56,144 nucleotides of DNA. Origin: Dehalococcoidales bacterium (GTDB lineage Bacteria; Chloroflexota; Dehalococcoidia; Dehalococcoidales; UBA2162). Position numbers and translations under genes: made by a program. Every line of letters begins with the position of its first letter. Position 1 is the first letter of the stretch. The DNA lies in NCBI GenBank assembly GCA_030690265.1, contig JAUYHA010000103.1, forward strand, positions 1 through 56,144. The letters are read 5' to 3'. Below the pieces are notes generated by a model that had not been told where the DNA came from, searched no databases, and saw only the letters and a program-made list of their open reading frames with translations. Shown here piece after piece: positions 8,290 to 17,650 of the stretch.

Positions 8290-8961
8290 TTAACTTACCC
8301 TTTCATCACTGATGATTTGTCCATCCAGCAGGCGGATAGTGCGTTTGCATTTGGCGGCTATATCCATTTCATGAGTAACCATTATCACGGTGATACCATC
8401 CTGGTTAAGCTGACGGAAAATAGTCGTAATTTCTTCGGTGGAAACACTGTCCAGGTTACCGGTAGGCTCATCGGCAAGGATAATCGATGGCTTGTTAATC
8501 AGGGCCCGGGCAATCGCCACCCGCTGCTGTTCACCGCCGGATAGCTCGGTAGGTTTATGGTGTCCTCTGGCGGCTAAACCAACCCGTTCCAGCGCCTCCA
8601 GGGCCCGCTGGCGCTTGTGAGAACCACCACTGTAAATAAGCGGTAATTCTACATTGCTTATGGCATTAGTCCTCTGCAGAAGATTATAGTCCTGGAAAAC
8701 AAAACCGATTTCTTTTCCCCTCATCACTGCCAGCCGGTTGTCGCTAAGCCGGCTGACATCAGTCCCGTCGAAAATATAGGTGCCTGAGGTAAGCTTATCC
8801 AAAAAACCGATGATATTCATCAGGGTGGACTTACCCGAACCCGAGGCACCTATGATAGCTACCATTTCTCCCCGTTCGATAGTAAGGTTTACTCCTCTTA
8901 AAGCCGGGATTTCCACTTTTCCCATCCGGTAAATCTTGGCTACATTTTTCAGCTCAATCAC
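8290..8961 (-). CDS. ABC transporter ATP-binding protein, MacB/LolD type
   Basis: A 223-residue ATPase with Walker [11 protein letters not shown]-loop in VFQDYNLL, signature LSGGEQQRV, Walker [12 protein letters not shown] and switch His in VTHEMD. The sequence is that of the MacB/LolD subfamily, which pairs with FtsX-type permeases. It is 30 bases downstream of the adaptor gene and should power the mechanotransmission exporter made with the permease at 6856-8106. Confidence 0.95.
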   Translation of the reverse strand: MIELKNVAKIYRMGKVEIPALRGVNLTIERGEMVAIIGASGSGKSTLMNIIGFLDKLTSGTYIFDGTDVSRLSDNRLAVMRGKEIGFVFQDYNLLQRTNAISNVELPLIYSGGSHKRQRALEALERVGLAARGHHKPTELSGGEQQRVAIARALINKPSIILADEPTGNLDSVSTEEITTIFRQLNQDGITVIMVTHEMDIAAKCKRTIRLLDGQIISDERVS

Positions 8962-8991
8962 GCTTTTAACCTCTTAACAGCCAGATATACC

Positions 8992-10242
8992 TCAGTTTCT
9001 CACTACCGTTTCTCCTTCTTCAAGTCCCTCAATAATCTCGGTCTGAAAGCCATCGCTGATTCCGGTAACTACCGGTCTTCCCTCGATTTGACCGTTGACC
9101 GAAACCTCGACCACGCTGTTACCCTGGTTGTCCTGTTTAACCGCCCGGTCAGGTACCAGCAGGACATTGGTGCGTTCAGCAATTACTATGTCGGCAGTGG
9201 CACTCATGCCGGTCCTTATTCCTGAGTTTTCCGGTGTTTCAAACTCGATTGTGACATCGTAAGTTATAACGCCGCCTTCTTCTCTGGATAGCAGGCTGAC
9301 AGAGCTTACCTTGCCTTCGATTGGCAGACCAACCAGGGCATCCAGTTCAATGATGGCTTTTTGTCCAGGCATCACTCCGGTGACATCTATCTCGTCCACT
9401 TCAGCCTTCAGTTCCATACTGCCGGGGTCAATTAGATGAATGATTTTGGTAGCAGTGGTGATAGTGTCTTTTTCATCAACAGCCACATCAGCTACCACGC
9501 CATCAAACGGGGCGGTAATGGTTGCTTCTCTAAGATTCTTTTCAGCCTGGGCTAGAGACTGGTCTGCCAGAGCCAGAGACTCTTCGGCTAGCTCCAGAGA
9601 ATGCCGGGCAGCCTCTACCTGGCTCTTCTTAATAGCCATCTCCTGAGTGTCAGTTCCGAGCAGCATGGCATCCAGCGTGTCTTCAGCTGCGTTCAGCCTC
9701 AACCGGGCTTGATTTACTAGCTTTTGCTGCTCATCCCAGCCCGGGGTTCCCGGGTCGTATTTAGACAGCGTCCATAAAGCATCTTCAAAATCTCTCCTGA
9801 CTGTATCTACATCAGCCTGGGCCGCCTTAATGTCTGACAGAGTGTAGGTCTCCTCAGTCTGCTCCAGGTTGTATTCTGCGGTTTGCAAAGTTACCTGTGC
9901 CTGGGTGATGTCCACCGCAGCTTTGGTCCGGGCTACCTGTGCCTGAGCCAGAGCCAGCTCTAAATCAGTGGTCTCCAGTTTAGCCAGCACATCACCTTTT
10001 TTGACCTCATCATTCTCTCCAACATATATCCTGTCTATCTTACCGGCAACTCCAAAGGTCAGCTTTATTTCATTGGCAACCTCGATATTACCGCTGCCGC
10101 TAATAGTAACCATCAAATCACCCCGCACCACCTCGGCTATTTCCTTGGTGCCCTCTTCCTCACCCCCGAATGGATTGCAGGATATTGCTCCGGTTATGAC
10201 AAGAGACAGGAGCAGGACGGTTACTACTCGCCAACCTTTCAC
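8992..10242 (-). CDS. MacA-like efflux adaptor lipoprotein (HlyD/RND family)
   Basis: A 416-residue membrane-fusion-type protein. The N-terminus is a lipoprotein signal with the lipobox ITGAISC (Cys22). Then come a biotinyl-lipoyl-like half (VYVGENDEVKKGDVLAKLET), a long helical hairpin rich in Gln, Ala and Glu (about 80-230), the second lipoyl half (ITAPFDGVVADVAV) and beta-barrel domains. It is the adaptor of the ABC exporter encoded downstream. In a bacterium with a single membrane, as inferred here, it would contact the permease from outside rather than reach an outer-membrane channel. Confidence 0.92.
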   Translation of the reverse strand: MKGWRVVTVLLLSLVITGAISCNPFGGEEEGTKEIAEVVRGDLMVTISGSGNIEVANEIKLTFGVAGKIDRIYVGENDEVKKGDVLAKLETTDLELALAQAQVARTKAAVDITQAQVTLQTAEYNLEQTEETYTLSDIKAAQADVDTVRRDFEDALWTLSKYDPGTPGWDEQQKLVNQARLRLNAAEDTLDAMLLGTDTQEMAIKKSQVEAARHSLELAEESLALADQSLAQAEKNLREATITAPFDGVVADVAVDEKDTITTATKIIHLIDPGSMELKAEVDEIDVTGVMPGQKAIIELDALVGLPIEGKVSSVSLLSREEGGVITYDVTIEFETPENSGIRTGMSATADIVIAERTNVLLVPDRAVKQDNQGNSVVEVSVNGQIEGRPVVTGISDGFQTEIIEGLEEGETVVRN

Positions 10243-10282
10243 CTGGTTAACCCTCCTTTAGCACCCCTTGATTTAAATCATA

Positions 10283-12505
10283 TCACAAAATGGCCACTTT
10301 TTGGGGAGGTCCTCCTCTCGGGGGCTTGTTTCGCCCCGAGTAAAAGAGCGGGATTAAGAGTAAGGCTCCCGTTGAAGAAGTGACCATGGCTACCCACATT
10401 ATAGAAGCTACCTGCATATGGATTCTCAAAGGAGAGAAAAAGAAAACGGAAAGGCCAATAGCCAGCCCGAAAGCATTTGCCAGGATTGGTCTGGAAAGGC
10501 TCAGCAGGGCTGAATCTACGGAGTCTGTGCTGCTCAGCCCCTGTTTTCGGAAGTAATAGATACCGTGGATGAGGTGGATGGCATAGTCCACGCCTACCCC
10601 AACAGCGATAGCAGACAGATTAGCGGTCACGATATTGAGATTGAAACCGGTTATGGATAGCATTCCCAGAATAGCGGTGAGAGTAATAATAATCGGTAAC
10701 ATGGCTACGAGAGCCGCCTTCAGTTTTCTGATGGTGAGCAGGAGCATGATAAAGATTAGAGCCAGCGCCAGCCCCAGGCTGCGAATCTGGCTTTCTACAA
10801 CGAGCTTGTTCATCTCGTCAAAAAGGACCGGCATGCCGGTAAGCGACCGGATGCCGGGCTGTGCAGCGATGAATTCTTCCAGCTTATCTATATCAAGGGC
10901 TTCAAGGTCGTCAGTCCTAATCATCATTCTGAGACCATCATCCAAGACCCAGCTTTCCAGCTCCTCATCATCTATCCGGGTGATGAGTCTCTGAATGAAC
11001 TGGGGATTTTCCGGATAGTCATCCTGTCCGGTCACCATTTTATTGATATTGACTACCATATCAAAAGGCGAAAGAACACTCTCAATGCCGGGTAACCTTT
11101 CCAGTTCCCTTTCTATATCCAGAATATCTTCGGCAAATTTGTAGTCTCTCAAGGTATTTATGCCCCGGTTAGAAACTATCTCTGCGGTAAGGGGTAAGGC
11201 TCCACCAAAATGCTTCTCGACCCTGTTAAAGGTCTGCCTGATTTCTGAATCTGCTTTAAAGAACATCAGTTGATTGGATACAACCTCCACTCCGGGTATG
11301 TAGAATACCGAGATGATAATAATAGCCGTAAAACTGACCGGAATCATAACCTTATGTCTCGAAGCAGCCAGGATAGACCTGGTGAGACTGCTCTCCCGAG
11401 AGGCTGGCGGTTTCGAGGGCAGCTTTATCCTGGACAGGACGGCTGGAAGGAAGAATAGGGAGAGCACACCGGCATAACCGATACCCAGGGAGACAAATAT
11501 CCCCATCTGCCTCATCGGCAGGACTTCTGTCCAGGTCAGGGAAGCAAACCCTGCCATAGTAGTAATGCTCGTCAAGAATATCGGCATGCCAACCATGTCC
11601 AGGGTAGCCACGGTAAGCTGTCTCCGGTCAGAATATTTGCTCAGGTTATCCAGGAAATGACTGGTATAATGGAGGCCGTCTGCAGCTCCCATTACTATAA
11701 CGAATATCGGGCTGATAATGGTCAATAAATTCAATTCCTGCCCGCTCCAGAAAACTGTGCCGATGGTCCATAAAGCGCCGAGACCGGCCGGAATTACCGC
11801 TATGATGGAGAACTTGCCGCTCCTGATAATCAGGGAGAAGACGAGCAACATTAATAAAAAAGCGCCTGGCGGCAGGATGAAGATTATTCTGAGGAGGTAA
11901 TTCGTGAGGGTACCCTTGATGATTTCATCCCCGGCAAGAGAAAGAGTCCAGCCTTCTTCACTCTGTTCTTCACTACGAACAGTTTCCTCCAGAGATTTCA
12001 CCACTTCGCCAGGTGCAGCATCGAATTCCAGATTGGCAACGAGCACGGTCTTGCTCTCATCGGCAGAGAGAAACTGGCTTGTAAGGAAACGATTTGCCTT
12101 GATGAAATCTTCCAGAATATCAGAGTGGCGGTCTATGAAATCCTCATCAAGCTGAAAAAGGCGGCTTCCCACGGGGATTTCGTCAGGAATGAAGCTCTCC
12201 ACCCGGGAAACGCCAGTTAGTTTTTCTATCTCTTTCTGTAACCTGAAAAGCTTCTGGAGATTCTCTTGCTCCAGGAGAGAGCCTTTCTGCTCGATGAGTA
12301 TAAAGATAGCTTCACCGGTCTCATATTTTCCCTTGAGCCTGTCGAATTCTTCAGCCCTGGGATTGCCGGAGGTGAAAAAACTCAGGAAATCGGTATCAAG
12401 TTTGAAGCGAAAGAATGAAGCCATGGCGGCGATATTCAGGATGAATACCAGGATAATAATCAGCCTGGACCTTTTGTAGACAAATCGAGCAATTCTTTCC
12501 ATCAA
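10283..12505 (-). CDS. MMPL/RND family exporter (HAE3-like)
   Basis: A 740-residue membrane protein built as two repeats: a first membrane helix, a large external domain, and five more helices, twice over. The first set includes GAADGLHYTSHFLDNL and the second AVGVGVDYAIHLIHGIYYF, conserved helix-4 acidic motifs of the RND superfamily used in proton coupling. It belongs to the smaller HAE3/MMPL group, often linked to hopanoid, lipid or other hydrophobic export. It begins 45 bases after yggT and ends 40 bases before the MacA-like gene, so the four transport genes likely form one operon. Substrate not known. Confidence 0.9.
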   Translation of the reverse strand: MMERIARFVYKRSRLIIILVFILNIAAMASFFRFKLDTDFLSFFTSGNPRAEEFDRLKGKYETGEAIFILIEQKGSLLEQENLQKLFRLQKEIEKLTGVSRVESFIPDEIPVGSRLFQLDEDFIDRHSDILEDFIKANRFLTSQFLSADESKTVLVANLEFDAAPGEVVKSLEETVRSEEQSEEGWTLSLAGDEIIKGTLTNYLLRIIFILPPGAFLLMLLVFSLIIRSGKFSIIAVIPAGLGALWTIGTVFWSGQELNLLTIISPIFVIVMGAADGLHYTSHFLDNLSKYSDRRQLTVATLDMVGMPIFLTSITTMAGFASLTWTEVLPMRQMGIFVSLGIGYAGVLSLFFLPAVLSRIKLPSKPPASRESSLTRSILAASRHKVMIPVSFTAIIIISVFYIPGVEVVSNQLMFFKADSEIRQTFNRVEKHFGGALPLTAEIVSNRGINTLRDYKFAEDILDIERELERLPGIESVLSPFDMVVNINKMVTGQDDYPENPQFIQRLITRIDDEELESWVLDDGLRMMIRTDDLEALDIDKLEEFIAAQPGIRSLTGMPVLFDEMNKLVVESQIRSLGLALALIFIMLLLTIRKLKAALVAMLPIIITLTAILGMLSITGFNLNIVTANLSAIAVGVGVDYAIHLIHGIYYFRKQGLSSTDSVDSALLSLSRPILANAFGLAIGLSVFFFSPLRIHMQVASIMWVAMVTSSTGALLLIPLFYSGRNKPPRGGPPQKVAIL

Positions 12506-12550
12506 TATGCCTCATCTGGCTGCTGGATTGTATCAGGCAGGAATCTGCTT

Positions 12551-12790
12551 TCAGGGTAACAACCAGGCAATAATCTGAAGCAGGATGATAGCGACAAGGG
12601 GGCTAAAGTCCAGCGTGCCAAATCTGGGGATAGCCCGGCGCAGGGGTGACAGAATCGGCTCGGTAACTTTGTACAAAAAGTTGGTCAGTGAGTTGGTCTG
12701 CCCCGCTGCCACCCAGGAGATAACCACCCTGAGGAAAATAGCCAGGCTTAGCAGTTCGCAGAGAATACTGAGCAGGCTGAAGAAAATCAC
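12551..12790 (-). CDS. YggT family membrane protein
   Basis: A 79-residue protein with two membrane helices and the conserved segment ILSPLRRAIPRFGTLDFSPLVAIILLQ of the YggT family. It overlaps the proC stop by four bases. proC-yggT adjacency is widespread. Role in envelope or ion homeostasis has been proposed; not shown here. Confidence 0.9.
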   Translation of the reverse strand: MIFFSLLSILCELLSLAIFLRVVISWVAAGQTNSLTNFLYKVTEPILSPLRRAIPRFGTLDFSPLVAIILLQIIAWLLP

Positions 12791-13596
12791 TTTTGCTCAC
12801 CTCCCAGGCTCCTGGATTTGTTATAGGCAGCCTTCACTGCCTGCCGGATAAGACTCATAAACCCTCCCTTGTCCAGCGCAAGCAGAGCCTCGGCGGTGGT
12901 GCCTCCGGGGGAAGTCACCATCCGGCGCAGCTCGGCGGGCTGTTTGCCCGACTTCTGGATAAGATGACCTGAGCCGAGCATCGTCTGCAGCACCATCTCC
13001 TGCGCCATATCCCGGGAAAGGCCGATACTCGCCGCCGCTTCAACCAGGGCTTCAACGAAAAGAAAGAAATAAGCCGGGCCGCTGCCGCTTACCGCCGTAG
13101 CCATATCAAGATAGCTTTCATCGTCAACATAAATCTCCCTGCCGATAGCTCCCAGGATAGAGCCTGCCCGGTCTCTCTGCTCTTTGCTTACTTCCGGGGT
13201 AGCTGTCCAGACGCTCATCCCCTCCCCAATCTGTGCCGGGGTATTGGGCATCACCCGGACGATGCGGTTATGTTGCAATCCCGAAGATAGAGTCCGGATA
13301 GTGGCTCCGGCGATGATGGAGAGCACCAGCTGGTCGGACTTTAGCTGACCGCCGAGCCCGGCCATTACCTCGGCCAGGTTCTGCGGTTTGATGGCGAGGA
13401 TTACCACCTCCCGTCCCTCCACCGCCAGCCGGTTATCCCCCGTCACCGCCACGCCGTATTTCTCTTCAAGATACTTGCGGCGAGCTTCAGAAATATCGCT
13501 GACGGAGACATCCTGGGGCTGGCTTAGCCCTTGAGCCAGAATGGCTGAGAGCATCGCCTCCCCCATATTCCCACCGCCGATAAAAGCTATCTTCAT
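12787..13596 (-). CDS. proC: Pyrroline-5-carboxylate reductase
   Basis: A 269-residue enzyme that makes proline from pyrroline-5-carboxylate with NAD(P)H. It opens with the dinucleotide motif IGGGNMGEAM, has LAIKPQ, VRVMPNTPAQIGEG and the C-terminal dimerisation and active-site helix region with AVSGSGPAYFFLF and LRRMVTSPGGTTAEAL, all standard for ProC. Length is normal. First gene of the run proC-yggT-MMPL-macA-like-ABC. Confidence 0.96.
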   Translation of the reverse strand: MKIAFIGGGNMGEAMLSAILAQGLSQPQDVSVSDISEARRKYLEEKYGVAVTGDNRLAVEGREVVILAIKPQNLAEVMAGLGGQLKSDQLVLSIIAGATIRTLSSGLQHNRIVRVMPNTPAQIGEGMSVWTATPEVSKEQRDRAGSILGAIGREIYVDDESYLDMATAVSGSGPAYFFLFVEALVEAAASIGLSRDMAQEMVLQTMLGSGHLIQKSGKQPAELRRMVTSPGGTTAEALLALDKGGFMSLIRQAVKAAYNKSRSLGGEQK

Positions 13597-13618
13597 ATTG
13601 TAATCCTATCCCCTGTAT

Positions 13619-13680
13619 CCCCTTCCCTTTAGCAAAGGGAAGGGGAATTTTTTGAAAGAGGGGCGGATCCCCTCTTTTTT
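13619..13680. repeat. Paired intergenic hairpins
   Basis: Stem CCCCTTCCCTTT (13619-13630) with AAAGGGAAGGGG (13634-13645), followed by a T run on the plus strand; and AAAGAGGGG (13655-13663) with CCCCTCTTT (13669-13677), also followed by T. It lies between two minus-strand genes, so the T runs point the wrong way for a terminator of those genes. Same family as the hairpins at 37.5, 38.9 and 54.6 kb. Confidence 0.65.
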
Positions 13681-13727
13681 ATGGTTCTAATGAGGTTCTG
13701 AATGGCAAAAGAGAACCCATAGTAGAT

Positions 13728-14531
13728 TTATACCCTTTGCTGCTTCGCTTTCCTCTCCCTAATTACTTGCCTTATGTCCTCTTCTTCTCTGCCCAATTCC
13801 TCCAATTTCCATATTATATCCTGCATTTGTGACCTTGCTATATCAGAGTCTATATCACCTATTATTACCTTTGACGCAGCTCTACTTTCCGCATCAAGTG
13901 TGCGCTGTAGTTGATTTCTCTTACTCTTAATGTGTAGAATTTCTTCCGCTAGTTGTTCAACGGAATATCTTTGCCAACGACCATAATGCTCGTACCGGTA
14001 ATCTTCTAACTCCCGTTGCTGTTTTCTGCGGCGTATGAACACAATTAAAAATATCACCACAAGTATTACTACGCCAGCGATAATCCAAGGTATGATGCTT
14101 TTCTCACCGATTGCTTTACCCGACCCCGTGCCAGGCCCAAGGTCTGTGGGCAGAATGGTATAAGTTAGAGTGTAGCCTCTTGTTCCAATTGCCCAACGGT
14201 TAGGATTCGTTATTACTATATAGTGTTTGCCATCAATTTTCGCGGCGTAAGAAAAGCTTCCGTGTACAATTTCACCAAAGTTCTGGACTTCTTTACCGGC
14301 AGGATCATCAATAGTCAGCATTAAAGCTTCTTTGCCTATTATTTCCCCTTGAACCATTTCTCCCACCTTAAGTTCAATAGGTATTGAGTCTGAGTGGCCC
14401 CCTGCTATCCAGCCTTCTGTCTTGACCGGCTCTTGTGCTAACACCGAATCACTGACTAAGAAACTTCCAATTATGGACAAGCAGGTGATAAGCCATGTAA
14501 CTATTAGGAGTTTCCCTATTTTACTATTCAT
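13728..14531 (-). CDS. Secreted/anchored protein of unknown function with cytoplasmic coiled coil
   Basis: A 267-residue protein not recognised as a named family. It has a signal peptide (about 1-33, ending SVLAQ), an external beta-rich domain of about 100 residues, a short glycine-rich linker, a single membrane helix (IIPWIIAGVVILVVIFLIVFI) followed by RRRK, and a cytoplasmic tail of about 100 residues rich in Glu, Arg and Gln that should form helices. ATG 14531 is chosen because GGAGGTGG precedes it and because a good minus-strand TATAAT (14580-14585) lies between it and the Met at 14588. The external part resembles small ligand- or lipid-binding beta domains that follow a secretion signal; this is only an impression. 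Confidence 0.7.
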   Translation of the reverse strand: MNSKIGKLLIVTWLITCLSIIGSFLVSDSVLAQEPVKTEGWIAGGHSDSIPIELKVGEMVQGEIIGKEALMLTIDDPAGKEVQNFGEIVHGSFSYAAKIDGKHYIVITNPNRWAIGTRGYTLTYTILPTDLGPGTGSGKAIGEKSIIPWIIAGVVILVVIFLIVFIRRRKQQRELEDYRYEHYGRWQRYSVEQLAEEILHIKSKRNQLQRTLDAESRAASKVIIGDIDSDIARSQMQDIIWKLEELGREEEDIRQVIRERKAKQQRV

Positions 14532-14609
14532 TTTGGTAGCCACCTCCACAAGTCTCTGTGTCATTTTATTGTTATATGCATTATACAATATTAGAGTTAT
14601 GGCGTGTCT

Positions 14610-14660
14610 AAGAGGGGGCTGCCGCCCCTCTTTCTTTTTCCCCTTCCTTTTAAGGGAATG
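14610..14660. repeat. Intergenic hairpins, AGAGGGGC family
   Basis: AGAGGGGGC (14611-14619) pairs with GCCCCTCT (14624-14631), followed by a T-rich run, then a second weaker CCCCTTCC/GGGGAGGGG pair. No coding sense. Confidence 0.55.
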
Positions 14661-14724
14661 GGGGAGGGGATGGATTTTAACTAAAACGCTCCCCGATTAT
14701 ATTTAAGAGGCAAGGCTCTCTTTT

Positions 14725-15111
14725 TCAAAAAGCAATTTCCCAGACGAGCAGGAAAAGTAAATATATTACCATCAGCCACACCGAGATGACAATGAGCATT
14801 CCCAGCCATTTTGCTTTGGGGGTGATGGGTACGGAGCGGGCTTTTTGCCGGCACTCTTCTAAAACTTCCTGCGGAACCATCTTCAGGGCTAGAAAGACCC
14901 CGGCGGGGATAATAATCAAATCGTCAACATAGCCCAGGAAGGGTATAAAATCGGGGATTAAATCTATTGGGCTTAAGGCATAACCGACGATAACAAGCAG
15001 AAAGACTTTGGCATACCAGGGCACTCTCGGGTCTCTACAGGCTAAATAAAGAGAGTATGTTTCAGCCTTTAACAGTCCAGCTCTTTGTTTCAAGGATGCC
15101 ATTGCTTTCAT
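14725..15111 (-). CDS. YkvA family (DUF1232) membrane protein
   Basis: A 128-residue protein whose centre holds the family signature YALSPIDLIPDFIPFLGYVDD followed by a hydrophobic segment; a second membrane helix lies at the C-terminus. Function of the family is not established. It starts 13 bases after leuS and is probably cotranscribed with it. Confidence 0.88.
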   Translation of the reverse strand: MKAMASLKQRAGLLKAETYSLYLACRDPRVPWYAKVFLLVIVGYALSPIDLIPDFIPFLGYVDDLIIIPAGVFLALKMVPQEVLEECRQKARSVPITPKAKWLGMLIVISVWLMVIYLLFLLVWEIAF

Positions 15112-15124
15112 TTGTTAGCTCTTT

Positions 15125-17572
15125 CTACCTCACCACCACATTTACCAGCTTGCCCGCCACATAGATGGTCTTGATAATCGTTTTGCCTTCCAGGTAGGGC
15201 TCTACCTTATCACTTTCCAGGGCTGTTTTGATTGCCTCGGTCTCGGTGATTGATGCCGGGGCGGTAATGCGGTGGCGCAGCTTGCCGTTCACCTGGACCA
15301 CCAGGGTAATCTCCTCTTCCTTTGCCAGTGCCTCATCCCACCCGGGCCAGCTTTGCTGATGGATGCTGTAGGCGCGCCCGGTCTGCTGCCACAGCTCTTC
15401 AGTCAGGTGGGGGGTAGCTGGTGCCAGCAGGAGGAGCAGCTTTTCTACCGCTCCCTGCCAGGCTGAGCCGGTGATGTTACCCTCTTCCTTCACCCCGGTC
15501 AGGTAGTTGGTAAACTCCATCAGGGCAGCTATCATGGTATTAAAACGCATTCTTTCCAGGTCGCCGGTTACCTTCCGGATGGTCTGATGAGTGGTCCGCA
15601 GTAGCTCCGTTTCTTTTTCTTCAGCCGGTCCAGGTTTCCTCTGGTAAGGCTGCAGCACCAGGTTCCAGACCCGGTTAAGCCAGCGGCTGACCCCGCTGAT
15701 GCCGCTGTCATTCCACTCGCCGCCCTGCTCCCAGGGCCCGACGAACATTAGATAAGCCCGCACCGTATCAGCCCCCAGCTCAGCTATATACTCATCGGGG
15801 TTGATGACATTGCCCCGTGATTTGCTCATCTTCTGGTGTTCGGCAATAATGGTGCCCTGGTTGAAGAGACGGGTAAATGGCTCATCAAGGTTGACCAGCC
15901 CCATGTCCTTGATTGCCTTAAAAAAGAAGCGGGCGTAGAGCAGGTGCATCACGGCGTGCTCGGCGCCGCCGGTATAAAGGTCAACGGGCAGCCAGTAGTT
16001 CACCTTTTTGTCATCAAAAGGAGCCGAATCGAAGTGAGGGCTGGTATAGCGCAGGTAATACCAGTTGGAGCACATAAAGGTATCCATGGTATCCGTTTCC
16101 CGCCGGGCGGGAGAAGAGCACCGCGGGCAGGTGGTGTTAACAAACCGGGGGGCATATTTTAAGGGGGATTCCCCGGTAGGTTTGAATTCGGCGTCCTCGG
16201 GCAGGAGCACCGGCAGGTCTTTCTCGGGGACCGGGACAATGCCGCATTTATCGCAGTAAATCATCGGTATGGGTGCCCCCCAGTAGCGCTGGCGGGAAAT
16301 AAGCCAGTCGCGGATGCGGTAGGTTGTGGTAGGTCCTCCCCACCCCTTCTCCGCCAGAAAATCGGCGATGGCTCCAATTCCCTGCTGGCTGTTTAGCCCG
16401 TTAAACTGCTCTGAATTGACCATGGTGCCAGGCTCAATGTATGCCTCTTCCAGTTCCTCGCCACTCCAATCAGGCGGGGCAATCACTACTCTGATGGGTA
16501 TATTATATTTTTTGGCGAAAGCGAAGTCGCGCTCATCATGTGCCGGCACCGCCATTACCGCCCCGGTGCCATAGCTTAAGAGAACATAATCGGCAATCCA
16601 GATGGGCACCTTTTCACCGTTGACCCTGTTTATGACATAAGCCCCGGTAAAGGCACCGTCCTTTTCCTTTTCAGTTGACAGCCGCTCTATCTCGGTGCGC
16701 TGTCGGGAGCGGGCGACATAATCATCAATCTTACTCTTTCTTTCCGGTGAGGTCAGTTTAGTCACCAGGGGGTGCTCCGGAGCCAGTACCATGAAGGTAA
16801 CACCAAAGAGGGTATCGGGACGGGTGGTAAAGACCCGGATTTCTTTTTCTCCGGCTCCGGGGTGGTCAAGGGCGAAGGAAATCTCAGCACCCACACTCTT
16901 GCCAACCCAGTTCCGCTGCATTATTTTTATCCGCTCCGGCCAGTCGATACCATTATGTTCTTTTAGCTCCTCAGCATATTTAGTGATGCGGAAGAACCAC
17001 TGCTCCAGGTCTTTGCGGGTTACGGCAGTGCCGCAGCGCTCGCAGACTCCCTCCCCCACCACCTGTTCGTTAGCCAGCACCGTCTGGCAGCTTGGGCACC
17101 AGTTGACCGGAGCTTTGCCCCGGTAAGCCAGGCCGTGCTGATATAGTTTCAGGAAGAACCACTGCGTCCACTTATAATAGTCGGGCAGGCAGGTGATGAC
17201 CTCCCGGCTCCAGTCGTAAATGGCGCCGATGCTCTTTAGCTGGCGGCGCATATTTTCTATATTCTGCATCGTCCAGTTATGCGGGTGGATGCCGTGCTTA
17301 ATAGCCGCATTCTCGGCAGGCAGACCGAAGGCGTCAAAACCCATCGGGTGGAGCACATTGTAGCCTCGCATTCTTTTAAACCGGGCATGAACATCCGCCG
17401 GCACCTCGGCATACCAGTGGCCGATATGGAGGTCACCCGAGGTATAAGGGAACATGGTCAGGGCGAACCATTTGGGTCTGGTGGTGTCTTCAGTAACCTG
17501 ATACAGCTTGTCCTCAGCCCATTTCTGCTGCCACTTTTTTTCGATTTCCTGCGGATTATATTTAATTACCAT
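15125..17572 (-). CDS. leuS: Leucyl-tRNA synthetase
   Basis: An 815-residue class I aminoacyl-tRNA synthetase that charges tRNA-Leu. It shows the HIGH-type motif in SGDLHIGHW, a zinc-type CPSCQTVLANEQ..CERCG insertion, the editing (CP1) domain with TTRPDTLFGVTF and the GTGAVMAVPAHDERD segment, KMSKSRGNVINPDE, an anticodon-binding helical domain, and a C-terminal ubiquitin-like domain (LVVQVNGKLRHRI). Length is normal for bacteria. Single complete copy. Confidence 0.98.
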   Translation of the reverse strand: MVIKYNPQEIEKKWQQKWAEDKLYQVTEDTTRPKWFALTMFPYTSGDLHIGHWYAEVPADVHARFKRMRGYNVLHPMGFDAFGLPAENAAIKHGIHPHNWTMQNIENMRRQLKSIGAIYDWSREVITCLPDYYKWTQWFFLKLYQHGLAYRGKAPVNWCPSCQTVLANEQVVGEGVCERCGTAVTRKDLEQWFFRITKYAEELKEHNGIDWPERIKIMQRNWVGKSVGAEISFALDHPGAGEKEIRVFTTRPDTLFGVTFMVLAPEHPLVTKLTSPERKSKIDDYVARSRQRTEIERLSTEKEKDGAFTGAYVINRVNGEKVPIWIADYVLLSYGTGAVMAVPAHDERDFAFAKKYNIPIRVVIAPPDWSGEELEEAYIEPGTMVNSEQFNGLNSQQGIGAIADFLAEKGWGGPTTTYRIRDWLISRQRYWGAPIPMIYCDKCGIVPVPEKDLPVLLPEDAEFKPTGESPLKYAPRFVNTTCPRCSSPARRETDTMDTFMCSNWYYLRYTSPHFDSAPFDDKKVNYWLPVDLYTGGAEHAVMHLLYARFFFKAIKDMGLVNLDEPFTRLFNQGTIIAEHQKMSKSRGNVINPDEYIAELGADTVRAYLMFVGPWEQGGEWNDSGISGVSRWLNRVWNLVLQPYQRKPGPAEEKETELLRTTHQTIRKVTGDLERMRFNTMIAALMEFTNYLTGVKEEGNITGSAWQGAVEKLLLLLAPATPHLTEELWQQTGRAYSIHQQSWPGWDEALAKEEEITLVVQVNGKLRHRITAPASITETEAIKTALESDKVEPYLEGKTIIKTIYVAGKLVNVVVR

Positions 17573-17650
17573 TTTCTGCTGTTCTGCCTGTTACTTTAAG
17601 GTTTCCCTTTCTCCGTATTTCTCAGTTTTGTTACTGGTTGGGAGGATTAT

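Noticed and set aside
13655-13680. Terminator of the minus-strand gene at 13728-14531
   Set aside because: The T run follows the stem only on the plus strand; on the minus strand it is followed by A-rich sequence.
14422-14706. 94-codon plus-strand frame
   Set aside because: Crosses the promoter, start region and intergenic hairpins of minus-strand genes.
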